Part shown: positions 11,316 through 12,632 of the stretch, in pieces
How the letters are laid out: each line of letters begins with the position of its first letter
Position numbering within the stretch: the first letter of the stretch is position 1
NCBI GenBank assembly: GCA_023136985.1
Contig: JAGLQD010000283.1
Coordinates: 1-12,632, forward strand
Source of the DNA: Candidatus Sabulitectum sp.
GTDB lineage: Bacteria; Fermentibacterota; Fermentibacteria; Fermentibacterales; JCC-6
DNA length: 12,632 nt
Reading direction: 5' to 3'
Notes under the pieces: generated by a model
The model's input: only the letters and a program-made list of their open reading frames with translations
Databases searched by the model: none
Told to the model about the DNA's origin: nothing
Program-made: the position numbers and the translations under genes

Positions 11316-12632
11316 TCAGCCTGAAGGCTTGTCCGATTCATTCAACATTCTGGTCTGTCTGTCCCACAATGCAGAAAAGCACTGATCGACTGTAGGGTTT
11401 TCCGGCAGAATTCCATCCGCAGCCATGTCTTCAAGCATACGAAGAATGGTACCGATCACCGGTCCTTCAAAACCCATTGCCTGAAGGTTCTGCCCCATTT
11501 CCGCTGGAAGTATTCGACCACGGAACTGACCGGCAGCCCGGTCCCGTAATTCGTTAAGTGCTCCCAATGATCTATCCACATAATCAGGTTTGTGTGCTTT
11601 TATGTCTGCTTCGGCCAGAATAAACAAATTCTCGATCTGATCGCCCACATCCCTTATCAGCCTTCTTACTGCGCTGTTGCCCCACTCCGGACGATAAAGA
11701 ACTGGGCGCATATGGTTCCGAACAAGCACTGCAAGAGCCTTCTTGTCTGCCCTGGAAAAGCGAAGCCTTTCAGCTACTGAATTTACCAGCTTTTCACCTT
11801 GAATCTCATGGCCGTTGAAGTGCGGTTCGCCGTATTCATCCATCTGCCGGACAAGACCCTTCGCTGAATCATGCAGCAAGGCTGCCCAGCGCAGAACTGC
11901 CACAGGAGGCACTTTAGCAACCACATCAAGCGTGTGCTGCCATGCATCACCGGTGTGATACTTCCCCTGTTTCAAACCGTCAATCACAAAAAGATGCTCA
12001 AGCTCTGGAATAACTTTCAGCAGAACTCCATCCTGTTTCATCATGGAAAGAGCTTCCGCAGCTCTTTTTCCATCTTTTACTGCAAGAAGACCTGTTATCT
12101 CTTTGTACTTCCGCTCAGGAGATATGGTAGCGAGTTCCTCTGAAAATGTCCTGGCTGAGTGTCGTACCCGTTCTGCAATTGAGAAACCCAGTTTTGCTGC
12201 AAACCTGTAAGCTCTAAGTATTCGAAGGGGATCATCAAGAAACGCTTCATCCGGTTCGCCGGGAGTATCAATAACCCTCTTCTTCAGGTCTTTCATTCCC
12301 CCGCACGGATCAATGAGTTCGCCGCTTGAGTCAATAGCCATGGCGTTTATAGTGAAGTCCCTGCGCTTAAGGTCTTCCTGTATGGTTCCGCCGAATTCCA
12401 CCGAGGGGAAACGGGATCCACGCCTGTACACCTCTGAACAACGAAATGTTGTGATCTCCGCCTTCTCATGAGTTTCAGGGGATATTGCGGTAACAGTTCC
12501 GTAACGAACACCGGTAGGAATTACCTTTATACCCGTCTCCGAGAGGAAATCTATTACATCCACCGGACTGGCATCAGTTGCATAGTCCATATCCCCGGGG
12601 GATACTCCCAGGAATCTGTCCCGTACTGCACC
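11316..12632 (-). CDS. cca: CCA tRNA nucleotidyltransferase with HD domain (5' end beyond the window)
   Basis: The frame is open through the right edge: codons before the internal ATG at 12590 read GAVRDRFLGVSPGD, so the true start lies outside the window and only a few dozen residues are missing. The visible N-terminus is the class II nucleotidyltransferase core: GAVRD, the catalytic DMD (visible residues 14-16), TGVRYGTVTA, the EITTFR strand, DLKRRDFTINAMA and DPLRILRAYRFAAKLGF, which belongs to the neck and base-binding region. Next comes an HD domain with AWQHTLDVVA and AALLHDSAKG, then GHEIQGE. The enzyme adds or repairs the 3'-CCA end of tRNAs with CTP and ATP. Organisms that split the job between A-adding and CC-adding enzymes have very similar proteins, so strict CCA specificity is not proved. 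The gene ends three bases from the convergent membrane-protein gene, with no room for separate terminators. Confidence 0.9.
   Translation of the reverse strand, partial: GAVRDRFLGVSPGDMDYATDASPVDVIDFLSETGIKVIPTGVRYGTVTAISPETHEKAEITTFRCSEVYRRGSRFPSVEFGGTIQEDLKRRDFTINAMAIDSSGELIDPCGGMKDLKKRVIDTPGEPDEAFLDDPLRILRAYRFAAKLGFSIAERVRHSARTFSEELATISPERKYKEITGLLAVKDGKRAAEALSMMKQDGVLLKVIPELEHLFVIDGLKQGKYHTGDAWQHTLDVVAKVPPVAVLRWAALLHDSAKGLVRQMDEYGEPHFNGHEIQGEKLVNSVAERLRFSRADKKALAVLVRNHMRPVLYRPEWGNSAVRRLIRDVGDQIENLFILAEADIKAHKPDYVDRSLGALNELRDRAAGQFRGRILPAEMGQNLQAMGFEGPVIGTILRMLEDMAADGILPENPTVDQCFSALWDRQTRMLNESDKPSG

Overview
The window looks like a chromosomal segment of a diderm (Gram-negative type) bacterium of moderate GC content. 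The best evidence for an outer membrane is a 725-residue protein of the CBM9-like/DUF5916 beta-barrel class. The mix of genes (DUF5916 barrel, TPR/HD-GYP protein, exonuclease/GIY-YIG fusion, DUF6935-like protein) suggests an uncultured lineage near the FCB (Fibrobacterota-Chlorobiota-Bacteroidota) group. This placement is an inference from gene content, not an identification. I see no rRNA, tRNA, CRISPR array, insertion sequence or phage gene.

Layout, left to right. (1) Positions 2-4325, plus strand: a tightly packed run of a 5'-truncated GT-B glycosyltransferase, a second complete GT4-type glycosyltransferase (ATGA overlap), a small DUF6935-like protein (TTG start inside the preceding gene), then a TPR array fused to an HD-GYP cyclic-di-GMP phosphodiesterase domain. 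(2) Positions 4376-5715, plus strand: a GNAT acetyltransferase and a class I SAM-dependent methyltransferase, nearly abutting. A hairpin at 5719-5746 closes this block. (3) Positions 5761-7938, minus strand: the DUF5916 outer-membrane protein. (4) Positions 7939-8750: a divergent promoter region with a 21-bp-spaced direct repeat, a short open frame that looks like the N-terminal remnant of a secreted TIM-barrel-like protein, and about 290 bp with no confident gene. (5) Positions 8751-10181, minus strand: a DEDDh-exonuclease-like plus GIY-YIG (UvrC N-terminal type) fusion whose exonuclease catalytic residues appear lost. (6) Positions 10347-11312, plus strand: a membrane protein with two nucleoside-recognition (Gate) domains, preceded by a palindromic -10 element and possibly translated from a leaderless mRNA. 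(7) Positions 11316-12632, minus strand: a CCA tRNA nucleotidyltransferase with an HD domain, whose 5' end lies beyond the window.

How the genes may work together: the two glycosyltransferases suggest a cell-surface polysaccharide locus. A cyclic-di-GMP phosphodiesterase directly downstream fits the known control of exopolysaccharide by cyclic-di-GMP, but no direct link is shown here. The remaining genes look like separate single-gene or two-gene units. I found no clear new defence or mobile system. The most unusual items are the exonuclease/GIY-YIG fusion with a degenerate nuclease site, the symmetric -10 element with a possible leaderless gene, and the truncated secreted-protein gene with its repeat-bearing divergent promoter region.
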